DNA of 64,000 nt from Verrucomicrobiota bacterium. Its GTDB lineage: Bacteria; Verrucomicrobiota; Verrucomicrobiia; Limisphaerales; UBA11320. The first letter of the stretch is position 1, and the number at the start of each line of letters is the position of its first letter. The stretch is from contig JACQFQ010000061.1 of assembly GCA_016199985.1 (NCBI GenBank), forward strand, positions 1 to 64,000, read 5' to 3'. Positions 52,257 to 61,600 of this stretch are shown in pieces. A model generated the notes under the pieces. It had not been told where the DNA came from. It did no database searches and worked only from the letters and a program-made list of their open reading frames with translations. The position numbers and the translations under genes are program-made.

Positions 52257-53483
52257 ATGTCAACTTCCGCGCCTGCGACGCCCCAGAAAATCAACCTCCG
52301 ACGCCCCGACATCATGACGGAGGTCCAAGCGCAGGTCGTGGCGCACTACCGCAGCGAACTGGTGGAGCGGATCCGCGCCGCCGGCGGAACGCTGACCCTT
52401 GGCAACCTCACTATCCGCTTGGCCAAGGAGTTCGGCTTCTGCTACGGCGTCGAGCGCGCCATCGATCTGGCCTACGCCGCGCGCAAGGCCTATCCCGACC
52501 GCGAGGTCTTTCTCCTCGGGGAGATCATCCATAATCCCGAGGTGAACGACCAAATCCGCCGACTGGGCATCCGCACCATCGCCAGCAAGCCCTCCGACGA
52601 GGAAATCGCGCGTCTGAGCCCGCAGGACATCGTCATCATCCCCGCTTTTGGCACCGAGGTGGCCACGCGCCGCAAGCTCGAGGCGCGCGGTTGCTCGTTC
52701 GTGGACACCACATGCGGCGACGTGATGAGCGTCTGGAAGCGGGTCCGCCAGTACTCCAGGGATTCCGTCACCAGCATCATTCACGGCAAGGCCTGGCACG
52801 AGGAAACCCTTGCCACAAGCAGCCAGGCCACCGCTCAGCCGGACGGCCATTACCTCGTGGTCTACAATCTCGCGGAAACCGATTACGTCTGTCGCTACAT
52901 CCTCGAAGGAGGCGACAAGGCCGAGTTCCTGGATAAGTTCAAGGGCGCCCATTCGCCGGGCTTCGATCCGGATGTTCATCTGCAGGCGGTGGGCGTTGCC
53001 AATCAAACCACGATGCTTCGCGGTGAAACCGAGGAAGTGCAGCGCCGGTTCCGTCGGACCATGGAGACCAAGCACGGCGCGGGGAAGGTGGATCAGCATT
53101 TCCGCTTCTTCGACACCATCTGCGGCGCGACGCAGGATCGTCAGGACGCTTTGGAGAAGTTGCTCCAGGAGCCGTTGGATCTTCTTGTGGTCATCGGCGG
53201 CTACAACTCGTCGAACACCTCGCACCTGGCCGAGATGGGGGAGGAGCGATTGTCGACATTCTTCATCAAGAACGCCGCCAAGATGGTGAGCGACGACTTG
53301 ATCGTTCACTACAACCTCCATCGCAAGGAAGAGGTGGAGACGCGCGGATGGCTGCCGTCGCGGCCTGTGGTCGTCGGCGTCACAGCGGGCGCGTCGTGTC
53401 CGAACAACCTCATCGAGGACACGATTCGGCGGCTTTTTGAGCTCCGTGGTGTGCCGGTGGCGGATCTTCCGGGTTCGGCCTAG
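52257..53483 (+). CDS. ispH: 4-hydroxy-3-methylbut-2-enyl diphosphate reductase
   Basis: A 408-residue enzyme for the last step of the MEP isoprenoid pathway, reducing HMBPP to IPP and DMAPP. The three cluster-binding Cys are present: EFGFCYGVERA, DTTCGDVMSVWKRV and TAGASCPNNLIEDTI. It has the long form (about 400 residues, with an N-terminal extension and insertions) found in cyanobacteria and some other phyla, not the ~310-residue proteobacterial form. The pathway also supplies the undecaprenyl carrier used by the EPS locus. The start ATG is at 52257. Confidence 0.95.
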   Translation: MSTSAPATPQKINLRRPDIMTEVQAQVVAHYRSELVERIRAAGGTLTLGNLTIRLAKEFGFCYGVERAIDLAYAARKAYPDREVFLLGEIIHNPEVNDQIRRLGIRTIASKPSDEEIARLSPQDIVIIPAFGTEVATRRKLEARGCSFVDTTCGDVMSVWKRVRQYSRDSVTSIIHGKAWHEETLATSSQATAQPDGHYLVVYNLAETDYVCRYILEGGDKAEFLDKFKGAHSPGFDPDVHLQAVGVANQTTMLRGETEEVQRRFRRTMETKHGAGKVDQHFRFFDTICGATQDRQDALEKLLQEPLDLLVVIGGYNSSNTSHLAEMGEERLSTFFIKNAAKMVSDDLIVHYNLHRKEEVETRGWLPSRPVVVGVTAGASCPNNLIEDTIRRLFELRGVPVADLPGSA

Positions 53484-53499
53484 GGGAGTCGCCTCCGCA

Positions 53500-54681
53500 A
53501 TGAAGCCCTGCGCGCGTCAAGAGTTGGAGGACCGCGAGCGCGTCAGCCTCGCCCCGTTCGCCCAGTTCAGCGGCGACACGCGCGGGCGCGTTCACGCCGA
53601 GGACCCGCCCGAGTGGCGCACCCACTTCCAGCGCGATCGCGATCGCGTCATCCACTCGCGGGCGTTCCGGCGCCTTGAGTACAAGACGCAGGTCTTTCTC
53701 AACGGAACCGGCGATCATCTCCGCACCCGCCTGACCCACACCATTGAGGTCGCGGGCATCTCGCGAAACATCGCCCGCGCGCTCAGGCTCAACGAGGATC
53801 TCACCGAAACCATAGCGCTTGCCCATGACCTCGGGCACTCGCCGTTCGGGCACAAGGGAGAGGAGGCGCTCAACGATTTGATGAAAGCCCATGGAGGCTT
53901 TGAGCACAATCGCCAAAGCCTTCGGGTGGTCGAGGAGATCGAACAGAAGTATCCGGGTTTCCTCGGACTGAACCTCGCCTGGGAAACCCGCGAAGGCTTG
54001 GCGAAGCATGAAGCGCCCGCGGGCTCGACGGAGCCGCCCCTCGGGTTCGTTGCGCATTGCTCATCCCTGGAGGCTCAGGCGGCGAATCTCGCCGACGAGA
54101 TCGCCTACTACAGCCACGATCTGGACGATGGACTGGACTGGGGGCTTCTGAAGGAGAAGCACCTCATGAAGCACGCGCGGATCTGGCACGACGCGGCGCT
54201 GACAGTGAAGCGGGAACATGGGGCTTTGCCGGACGAGTGCCGGCGATACTTCATCATCCGATGCCTCATCGACAGCCAGGTTCAGGACGTTGTCTTCACG
54301 ACGCTGGAGCAGATCAAGGACTCCCGGGTGAAGACCGCCGATGATGTCCGACGCCAGAAGCGGCCGTTGGTCCGTTACAGTCCGCGTCGGCGGGAGTTGA
54401 ATCTGGAGCTGCGGCACTATCTGTACGAGAACCTTTATTACAATCCGGTGGTGCACAAGCCGAACCTCCGCGCGGTTCGGATGCTGAAGTCGCTGTTTGA
54501 GCACTACGTGGAGAATCGAGCGGAGTTGGGCGCTTTTGTTCGCAAGCGAGCGCGTCGGATCGGATGGCATCGCGCGGTCTGCGACTACATCGCGGGGATG
54601 ACCGATCGCTACGCGATCCAGGATTACGAGCGCCTCTTCGGACCCCCGATCCCGGCTCGGCGGCGATTGAGGGCCGATTAG
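53500..54681 (+). CDS. dgt: Deoxyguanosinetriphosphate triphosphohydrolase-like protein
   Basis: A 393-residue HD-domain enzyme that hydrolyses dNTPs to deoxynucleoside and triphosphate. Features: RDRDRVIHSRAFRRLEYKTQVF, the metal-binding H...HD in TRLTHTIEV and ALAHDLGHSPFGHKGE, and EHNRQSLRVVEEIE. Length fits the short, type-2 dGTPase subfamily. It starts 16 bp after ispH, probably in one operon. Its TAG stop overlaps the trpS stop on the other strand by 4 bp. Confidence 0.93.
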   Translation: MKPCARQELEDRERVSLAPFAQFSGDTRGRVHAEDPPEWRTHFQRDRDRVIHSRAFRRLEYKTQVFLNGTGDHLRTRLTHTIEVAGISRNIARALRLNEDLTETIALAHDLGHSPFGHKGEEALNDLMKAHGGFEHNRQSLRVVEEIEQKYPGFLGLNLAWETREGLAKHEAPAGSTEPPLGFVAHCSSLEAQAANLADEIAYYSHDLDDGLDWGLLKEKHLMKHARIWHDAALTVKREHGALPDECRRYFIIRCLIDSQVQDVVFTTLEQIKDSRVKTADDVRRQKRPLVRYSPRRRELNLELRHYLYENLYYNPVVHKPNLRAVRMLKSLFEHYVENRAELGAFVRKRARRIGWHRAVCDYIAGMTDRYAIQDYERLFGPPIPARRRLRAD

Positions 54682-55643
54682 GCGAGCCCGGAGGCGCTTC
54701 TGGCTTTCTGCAGAACGCGGGAGGCCACGGCCCGCGCGCGGTCCGCCCCGCTCCGGAGCACCGCGCGCACATGGTCGAGGTTCGCCGCGAGCTCGGCCCG
54801 CTTGGCGCGGGCCGGAGCGAAGTGGTTCCAGTAGCGCTCAAAGAGCTCCTTCTTCAGGTCGCCGTAGCCCAGGCCTCCCGCTCGCAGCCGATTCTCGTAA
54901 TCGGCCGCCACGTCGCAGGGCGAGACGAGCTTCAGGAGCTGGACGGCCAGATTCTTGTCGGCGTCGGGCTTGGGATCCGCGGGCTGCCGGCTGTCCATCA
55001 CGATCCCCATGATCTTCTTGCGAGTCGCCTTCTCGTCTCCAAAAATCTCGATCGTGTTGCCGTAGCTCTTGCTCATCTTCTGCCCATCCACGCCGGGCAC
55101 GGCGGCGACGGACTCGCGAATCTGCGGCTCGGGCATGACGAATGTGGGGCCGTAGGTTTCGTTGAACTTGATCGCGATGTCGCGAGTGACCTCCACATGC
55201 TGCTTCTGGTCTCGGCCCACGGGCACGATGTTGGAATCGAAGAGAAGAATATCAGCGGCCATCAGCACCGGGTACGCGAACAAGCCGTGGTTCGCTGAAA
55301 TCCCGCGCGCCGTTTTGTCCTTATAGCTGTGGCAGCGCTCCAGGAGCCCCATGGGCGTCAGCGTCGAGAGGATCCAGGCGAGCTCGGTCACTTCGGGCAG
55401 GTCGGATTGCTTCCAGAAAACAGCCTTTTGCGGATCGAGGCCGCAGGCGAGGAAATCAAGCGCCACGTCCAGCGAGTTCTTCCGTCGTTGCGCCGCGTCG
55501 TAGAGGGATGTCATCGAATGGTAATCGGCGATGAAATAGAACGCCTCGCCTTGATCCTGGAGCTCGATGGCGGGGCGCATCATGCCGAAATAATTCCCGA
55601 GATGCAGCGCGCCTGACGGTTGAATGCCTGACAGAATTCGCAT
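54678..55643 (-). CDS. trpS: Tryptophanyl-tRNA synthetase
   Basis: A 321-residue class I aminoacyl-tRNA synthetase. The HIGH-type motif is HLGN in RILSGIQPSGALHLGNYFG and the KMSKS motif is intact (DGQKMSKSYGNTI). GLFAYPVLMAADILLF and PVGRDQKQHVE are TrpRS-specific. Full length and apparently functional. Convergent with dgt and divergent from the agmatine deiminase gene. Confidence 0.96.
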   Translation of the reverse strand: MRILSGIQPSGALHLGNYFGMMRPAIELQDQGEAFYFIADYHSMTSLYDAAQRRKNSLDVALDFLACGLDPQKAVFWKQSDLPEVTELAWILSTLTPMGLLERCHSYKDKTARGISANHGLFAYPVLMAADILLFDSNIVPVGRDQKQHVEVTRDIAIKFNETYGPTFVMPEPQIRESVAAVPGVDGQKMSKSYGNTIEIFGDEKATRKKIMGIVMDSRQPADPKPDADKNLAVQLLKLVSPCDVAADYENRLRAGGLGYGDLKKELFERYWNHFAPARAKRAELAANLDHVRAVLRSGADRARAVASRVLQKARSASGLA

Positions 55644-55754
55644 GGGCCAACCCTACGAACGCTCCGCAAAATGATCAAACCGGCTTTCGAAGGAAACTTT
55701 CCCAAAGTGAATCGGGGTTGCTCCCGTCGGAGCGCTTCCCTACGCTTCCGCAGC

Positions 55755-56825
55755 ATGAGCACGACGTTCCTGATGCGTCGGAACCCCACCCAGTTGGGGT
55801 ATCGGATGCCTGGCGAATGGGAGCCCCACGCGGCGACCTGGTTCAGCTGGCCGCGCCCCGAGGGGATCAGCTTCCCGGACCGATACGACACCGTTCCCCC
55901 CGTCTACGCCGAACTCATCCGCCGACTCGTGGAGGTCGAGGAGGTCCATATCAATGTCTGGCACGCGGAGATGGAGGCGACTGTCCGCGGTTTGCTGGGG
56001 AAGCACGGGACGCCTTTGGAGCGCGTGTTCTTCCACCATTTCCCCGCGTATGAGCCGTGGTGCCGCGATCATGGGCCGATCTTCCTCGTTCGCGAGCGGG
56101 AGAACGGCCTGGAGCGGGCCGTCGTGGACTGGGGCTACAACGCCTGGGGCGGCAAGTATCCTCCTTTCGACCTGGATGACGCCGTCCCGCAGCGCGTGGC
56201 GGAGTATCGCAAGCTGCCGCTCTTCAGTCCGGGCATCGTGCTGGAGGGCGGGTCCATTGAAGTCAACGGACGTGGCGCGCTGCTGACGACCGAGGCCTGC
56301 CTCCTGAACCCCAATCGTAATCCGCATCTCTCCCAGAGCGAAATCGCCCAATTCCTGCGCGACAATCTGGGCGTGACCAAGGTGATCTGGCTGGGGGAGG
56401 GGATCGTGGGCGACGACACCGACGGCCATGTTGACGACCTTTCCCGATTCGTGAATTCCAACACCATCGTCACCGTGGTGGAGGAGGACATTGAGGACGC
56501 GAACTATCAGCTCCTGCAGGAGAATTATCAGCGGCTGCGGAAGGCCACCGATCAGGACGGGCACATCTTCAATATCGTCAAGCTGCCGACGCCCGGCTTC
56601 GTGGAGTATCAAGGACAGCGGCTGCCCGCGAGCTACGCCAACTTTTACATCGCAAACTCGCTGGTCCTCGTGCCGACGTTCCGTCAACCGAACGACGCCC
56701 GCGCTGTCGAAATCCTGCAGGCCCAGTTCCCGGATCGCAGGGTTGTCGGCGTCGACTCCACTGAGTTGATCTGGGGGCTCGGCTCGTTCCACTGCATCAC
56801 GCAGCAAGAACCCGCGGGCCGTTGA
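55755..56825 (+). CDS. aguA: Agmatine deiminase
   Basis: A 356-residue enzyme of the peptidyl-arginine deiminase-like family that converts agmatine to N-carbamoylputrescine. Features: MPGEWEPHAATWFSWP at the N-terminus, WCRDHGPIF, the catalytic His/Asp region GDDTDGHVDDLSRF, and the catalytic Cys347 in GLGSFHCITQQEP. The start at 55755 is preferred over upstream in-frame codons because the family begins close to the MPGEW block. No partner N-carbamoylputrescine amidase is in the window. Confidence 0.93.
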   Translation: MSTTFLMRRNPTQLGYRMPGEWEPHAATWFSWPRPEGISFPDRYDTVPPVYAELIRRLVEVEEVHINVWHAEMEATVRGLLGKHGTPLERVFFHHFPAYEPWCRDHGPIFLVRERENGLERAVVDWGYNAWGGKYPPFDLDDAVPQRVAEYRKLPLFSPGIVLEGGSIEVNGRGALLTTEACLLNPNRNPHLSQSEIAQFLRDNLGVTKVIWLGEGIVGDDTDGHVDDLSRFVNSNTIVTVVEEDIEDANYQLLQENYQRLRKATDQDGHIFNIVKLPTPGFVEYQGQRLPASYANFYIANSLVLVPTFRQPNDARAVEILQAQFPDRRVVGVDSTELIWGLGSFHCITQQEPAGR

Positions 56826-56881
56826 CGACCTCCTTCGCGGGCCCGTGGGCGGAGCTGTGAAATGAGCGGGCTAGTCGCCCC

Positions 56882-57421
56882 TCAGCGACGGCATCGGCGG
56901 AGGAGCAGCAGGCCGCCCAACACGCTCAAGCCGACCACACCAGGCTCCGGAACCATCGCGGCGGGCCCAACGTAGGTGAAACCCAGGTAGCCCAACACAG
57001 GCGAGGCGGGCTCCGGCACGATGGCAAATGCGGCCATCGCTCCGGCAGGATACGCGGGATCGAGCAGCTTGCCGTCCACATAACGCCCGTAGCGAGCCAG
57101 TTCGGTGCTCGCGCTCTTCACCCCGAAGACCACAGGGTCGCTACCGATCACCTGGAGCGAGGACTTCGCGGTCCAGGTCACCATGTCGTCTTCATCAACG
57201 ATTCCCGCCCACCCCTCTGGCGTGATCAACTCAAGGGTCCCTGGAAGCTTCATCGTGATGAAGCCGCCCGAGACTGGGAAATTCCAGGTCAGGCCGTCGC
57301 CGGCCTTCATGCTGAACTGGAACGTCCCGTGGTTGTCATAAAGTGATTCGACTTCCAGTGTCACCGCCTGCATGACCTCCCCTGAGAACAACAGAGCACA
57401 ACAGAACACAAATGTACGCAT
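56882..57421 (-). CDS. PEP-CTERM protein with two VPEP motifs
   Basis: A 179-residue secreted protein. The start is taken at the ATG giving MRTFVFCCALLFSG as signal peptide. The mature part is a small beta-rich domain. Two VPEP motifs occur: IVPEPASPVLGYLG at ~140 and the terminal AMVPEPGVVGLSVLGG followed by LLLLRRCRR. Only the second is followed by the hydrophobic-basic pattern needed for exosortase recognition. It is divergent from the GDPD-like gene. Function unknown. Confidence 0.8.
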   Translation of the reverse strand: MRTFVFCCALLFSGEVMQAVTLEVESLYDNHGTFQFSMKAGDGLTWNFPVSGGFITMKLPGTLELITPEGWAGIVDEDDMVTWTAKSSLQVIGSDPVVFGVKSASTELARYGRYVDGKLLDPAYPAGAMAAFAIVPEPASPVLGYLGFTYVGPAAMVPEPGVVGLSVLGGLLLLRRCRR

Positions 57422-57620
57422 AACGAATCCAACAACGACCAGGCACAACAGGGAAACAGCCCCCTACTGAAGATGTGAGAGAACATCAAAACAGTGCCGT
57501 CATCGGACGCGAAAATCAAGGAACGGATTGCTTTTTTTTGAAATGCCTCGTCTCTCAGGCCCTGGATTTCGTTGAACTGGAGCGAGACATCCCCGGGTGT
57601 CTTAGCTAGGGTCGTTTCGC

Positions 57621-58523
57621 ATGCTTCCAACCCCCATTTGCCGCGGAACTGGACACTCGAATCCGGCGCGACGCCCGCAGGCGCCGCGCCCCGCGCTCAG
57701 CCTGGCGCTTCTATGCACGGTCGCTCTGCTGTTGGGCGGAGGGCCGCGAGCGGGCGGGGCCGCTCTGGACAAACGGGAGCCTGGCGTGAGCGCCGATCCA
57801 AAGCCCCTGATTGCCTCCCATGCCCACAACGACTACGAACATTCCCGTCCTTTGTGGGACGCATTGGACGCGGGCTTTTGCAGCGTGGAGGCGGACATCC
57901 ATCTCGTGAAAGGCAGGCTTCTCGTGGGACACGACGCCATCGGGCTCTCCACAGACCGCACATTGGAAAAGTTATACCTCGAACCTTTGCGGAATCGAGT
58001 GCGCCAGTTTCATGGAAAGGTCTACTCAACACCGGCCGACTTTACTCTGCTCATCGATATCAAGACTCCCGCCGATGACACCTACAAAGTTCTGCGCCGC
58101 ACGCTTCGGCATTATCGCGACATCCTGACTCGTTTCGACCAGGGCAAGGTTTCCCCGGGCGCCATTACTGTTGTGCTCTCCGGGGAGCGTCCGATCGCCT
58201 GGGTCGCCCGGGAATCGACCCGGTGGTGCGCCATTGACGGGCGCCTTATCGATCTGGACACAAACCCGCCGGTGTCGCTCGTGCCATGGATCAGCGCCAG
58301 TTGGGTCGACACTTTCCGATACCGCGGGGTGGGGCCCCTCCCTGACGCGGAGCGTGACGCCTTATTCGTGATCCTCGCCCGCTGCCATGCCCAAGGTCGA
58401 CGTTTCCGTTTCTGGGCCACCGGAGATGATCCCCGGTCCTGGCAACTTTTGCGGAGCGCTGGAGTCGATATTCTCAACGCCGACGACCTCAAGGGGCTCC
58501 AACGCTTCCTATTGGAGAAGTAG
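57621..58523 (+). CDS. Glycerophosphodiester phosphodiesterase-like secreted protein
   Basis: A 300-residue protein with a signal peptide (residues ~25-48). The TIM-barrel start SHAHNDYEHSRPLWDALDAGF, then SVEADIHLVKGRLLVGHD, matches the PI-PLC-X/GDPD superfamily: the catalytic His, the E-x-D metal ligands and the second His are all present. FTLLIDIKT is the next conserved strand. GDPD enzymes release glycerol-3-phosphate or related phosphomonoesters from phosphodiesters outside the cytoplasm. The precise substrate is unknown. Confidence 0.82.
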   Translation: MLPTPICRGTGHSNPARRPQAPRPALSLALLCTVALLLGGGPRAGGAALDKREPGVSADPKPLIASHAHNDYEHSRPLWDALDAGFCSVEADIHLVKGRLLVGHDAIGLSTDRTLEKLYLEPLRNRVRQFHGKVYSTPADFTLLIDIKTPADDTYKVLRRTLRHYRDILTRFDQGKVSPGAITVVLSGERPIAWVARESTRWCAIDGRLIDLDTNPPVSLVPWISASWVDTFRYRGVGPLPDAERDALFVILARCHAQGRRFRFWATGDDPRSWQLLRSAGVDILNADDLKGLQRFLLEK

Positions 58524-58679
58524 AAGCCCCAGCAACCCGCGCGAGCCCCCCCGCAGCCCGCGCGCCGAGCCAAGAAACAGAGAGGAAGCATTTGACCTCA
58601 GCAGGGGCTTCGGGTACCAAGGAAGATACCTTAATAAATATCTTACTTACCCCCGCTCGCAACCGATTTCAATTCGTAT

Positions 58680-61600
58680 ATGCGCAATGAGGCATGCAGT
58701 TTGTCCCGTCGCCCCCGTTCTGCCGGGGGCGTTTCCTTTTCCGGCAGGCTCCCCAAGTTATCGGGCGCTTTGATCCTGGCCGTGCTTTCCATCGTATGGA
58801 CGATGGCGCTGCCTCTGGTCGCGGAGAACTTGCCCGATCCGACGATTGTTTGGATCGGAGGGGTGAGCGCGAACTGGGGCGACCCGCGGAATTGGAATCC
58901 CACGCGTCTCCCTGGGCCTGGCGACCACGTCGCCATCCAGGCCGATGGCGCGACAGTGAATGTGGCAGGCGGGGTCTCAATCGCGAGTTTGCGACTGGGA
59001 AATGTTCTGGGTGGCGCCAGTGCCCTTGTGGTTGACGCAGACATTCAAGTTTCAACTCTGGGGGTTGTCTACGCGACGGGGACGCTCCGGTTTCGCTCCG
59101 GGCATTTGGTGGGACCGGGAGACTGGGAGATCGCAGGCGCGATGGAGTGGATCGGAGGACGGGTGAAGAACGGATTGGTGATCGACCCCGGGGGCGTCCT
59201 GAAGTTCGTGGGGAACGGCACTCTGGGATCCGATGATAGCGGGGCGCCGGCGACGCTTCACAATCGAGGGACGGTTTCCTGGTCGAACGATGCGTCTTAC
59301 CTCTACATGTACAACGGCGCCCGTATCACTAACGATGGACTTTGGAGGTCCGATCGCACGAGCGGAACCCAGCTCTACTATTGCTGTGGCGGGCCGCGGG
59401 GCGCTTTCGTCAACCATGGCATCCTGCAGCGATCCACGGGGACAGGCGTGGAGGATCTCGGTGACGTTGAATTCGATAACGATGGGGAGATAAAGGTGAC
59501 TCTTGGCGTGTTGAGGATTGTGCAGAATGCTGTTTTTCGAACGGGAACACATATCACCGGACCAGAACAGTTCATCCTGGCCGGTGGAAATACTCAGTTG
59601 ATGGGCGCGATTCAGCTCGATGGCTTGCTCTTTTTCAGCGGCGCGAACATTCGTGGTGTCGGTAGCCTGAAAGGCCCGATCCCCGCGGAATGGTATAGCG
59701 GACGTGTTTACGGGCAGGTGACGGTCGAGGCGGGCGCGACACTCAAACTGACTGGGGGCGCCACCTACCTCGGAAGCGATGATTCCGCCTCGCCTGCCGT
59801 CCTCACCAACCGCGGTACTCTGGCTTGGTCGAGCGCTGCGGGCTACTCCTACCTATTCAACGGAAGTCAGATCAGAAACGAGGGGCTCTTCGATATGCAG
59901 GTGGATGGCACCCCTCTCTACTATTGCTGTGGCGGACCGAGCGGCGGCGTGATCAACACGGGAACGATCAGGAAGTCGGGCACAACCGGTGTCGCCAGTC
60001 TTGGGAACGTCACTCTGGATCAGCAGGGCACGATGGACCTGAGCAGCGGCAATATCGCTATTAGCGCCTCGTCCACTTTTCGGTCCGGATCCAGGCTGAC
60101 GGGCGATGGCAGCCTTCTTCTGCAAGGGGGCGACGCGACTTTCGAAGGCGTCGTTCAACTTCAAGGAACCCTCAACTTCGTCGGAGCCAACATCCGTGGC
60201 AACGTCCGGCTGACCGGTCCGGTGCCCGCTGTTTGGACCAGCGGGCGTCTCTACGATCTCCTCACGGTCGAGGCGGGGGCGACTCTCGAGATGCGCGGCG
60301 GCTCGCACTATGCGGGGAACGACACGCCAGGGCTGGGCGCATTGATCAACAAGGGCACTCTGTTGTGGCCGGAGGCGGACGCCTATATCTACGCCTTTAA
60401 TGGATTCCCGTTTCGCAACGAAGGCACATGGCGGCTCGAGGTCGATGGCACCCACATCTATTACTGTTGCGGAGGCCCTTCGGCCACCTTCCTCAACAAG
60501 GGCGTCTACACGAAGTCCGGCGGAGGCGGGGTCGCGACCTTTGGCCAAGTCATCTTGGATCAGCAAGGACTCCTGACAGCGAGCTCGGGCGAGATCCAGA
60601 TTGGAAGCGACGCGACGTTCCGGGACGGCTCGAGAATTGGAGGCAGTCGTCCTATTCGAGTAGTCGGCGGGACGGCCCGTTTCGAGGGCACTACGCTTCT
60701 GCAAGGGGGGCCTCTGGATCTTTCCGGCGCGAACATTGTTGGGAACGGCCATTTCTCAGGGGCCGCGCGGATGATTTGGAGCAGCGGCAGACTCTACGAG
60801 AGCATGACGATTGAGGAGGGCGCAACCTTGTTGATTCAGGGAGGAGATCACATGTTCGGCTCCGATTCAGCCCAGAACCCCGCTTCCCTCATCAATCGGG
60901 GAACAGTGCGATGGGTGGACCCGAACGCCTATATCCGCCATTTCAACGCCTCTCAGATATTTAATCACGGCAGCTGGATTCTCGAAGCGCCCAACGTGCA
61001 GCTGACCTTCTATTGTTGCGGTGGGCCTGGAGGCACGTTTATCAACGACGGGGTTTTGCGAAAGACCGCTTCATCCGGGACTGTGAGCATCGGAGACATG
61101 CGGGATGTTGAGCGGGGCAAAATCATTGTCGAAGGCGGGGTTCTGTTCAGCGGGAGCTCCCCGTCCATCGAACCGTCCAGTCAGCTCACTGTCTACGCTG
61201 GCGCCGGGGAGTCGCGGTATCATCTGAGGTCGGGCGGAGACCTGGGCGGTTCGTTGAAGGTTCTTCCTGCTCCCGGGGCCACGCTCGACCCGTCGCAATC
61301 CTACACGCTCGTGACTCTGGATTCCCGCATAGGCACTTTCGGCGTCTCTGATTTGCCTCCGTCATCCACTGGGGATCCGTGGTCGTTGCGCTATAGCCTC
61401 CGGAGCGTTGAGATGGTCCAACGGCAATCCTGCCTCGCCCATGGACTGGTCGGCTGGTGGCCGGGCGAGGACTCGACCGCTGATATCGCGGGAACCCACA
61501 CAGGCTTCATCCTGAACGGTGTGGGCTATACAAATGGGATCGTGGGGCGGGCTTTCCTGCTCGATGGGAACTCGAGCTTCATACAGCTCGGGGAATTGCC

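Noticed and set aside
56800..56881. Terminator between agmatine deiminase and the PEP-CTERM gene
   Set aside because: Only a short CCCGCG/CGCGGG pairing without a T-run was found.
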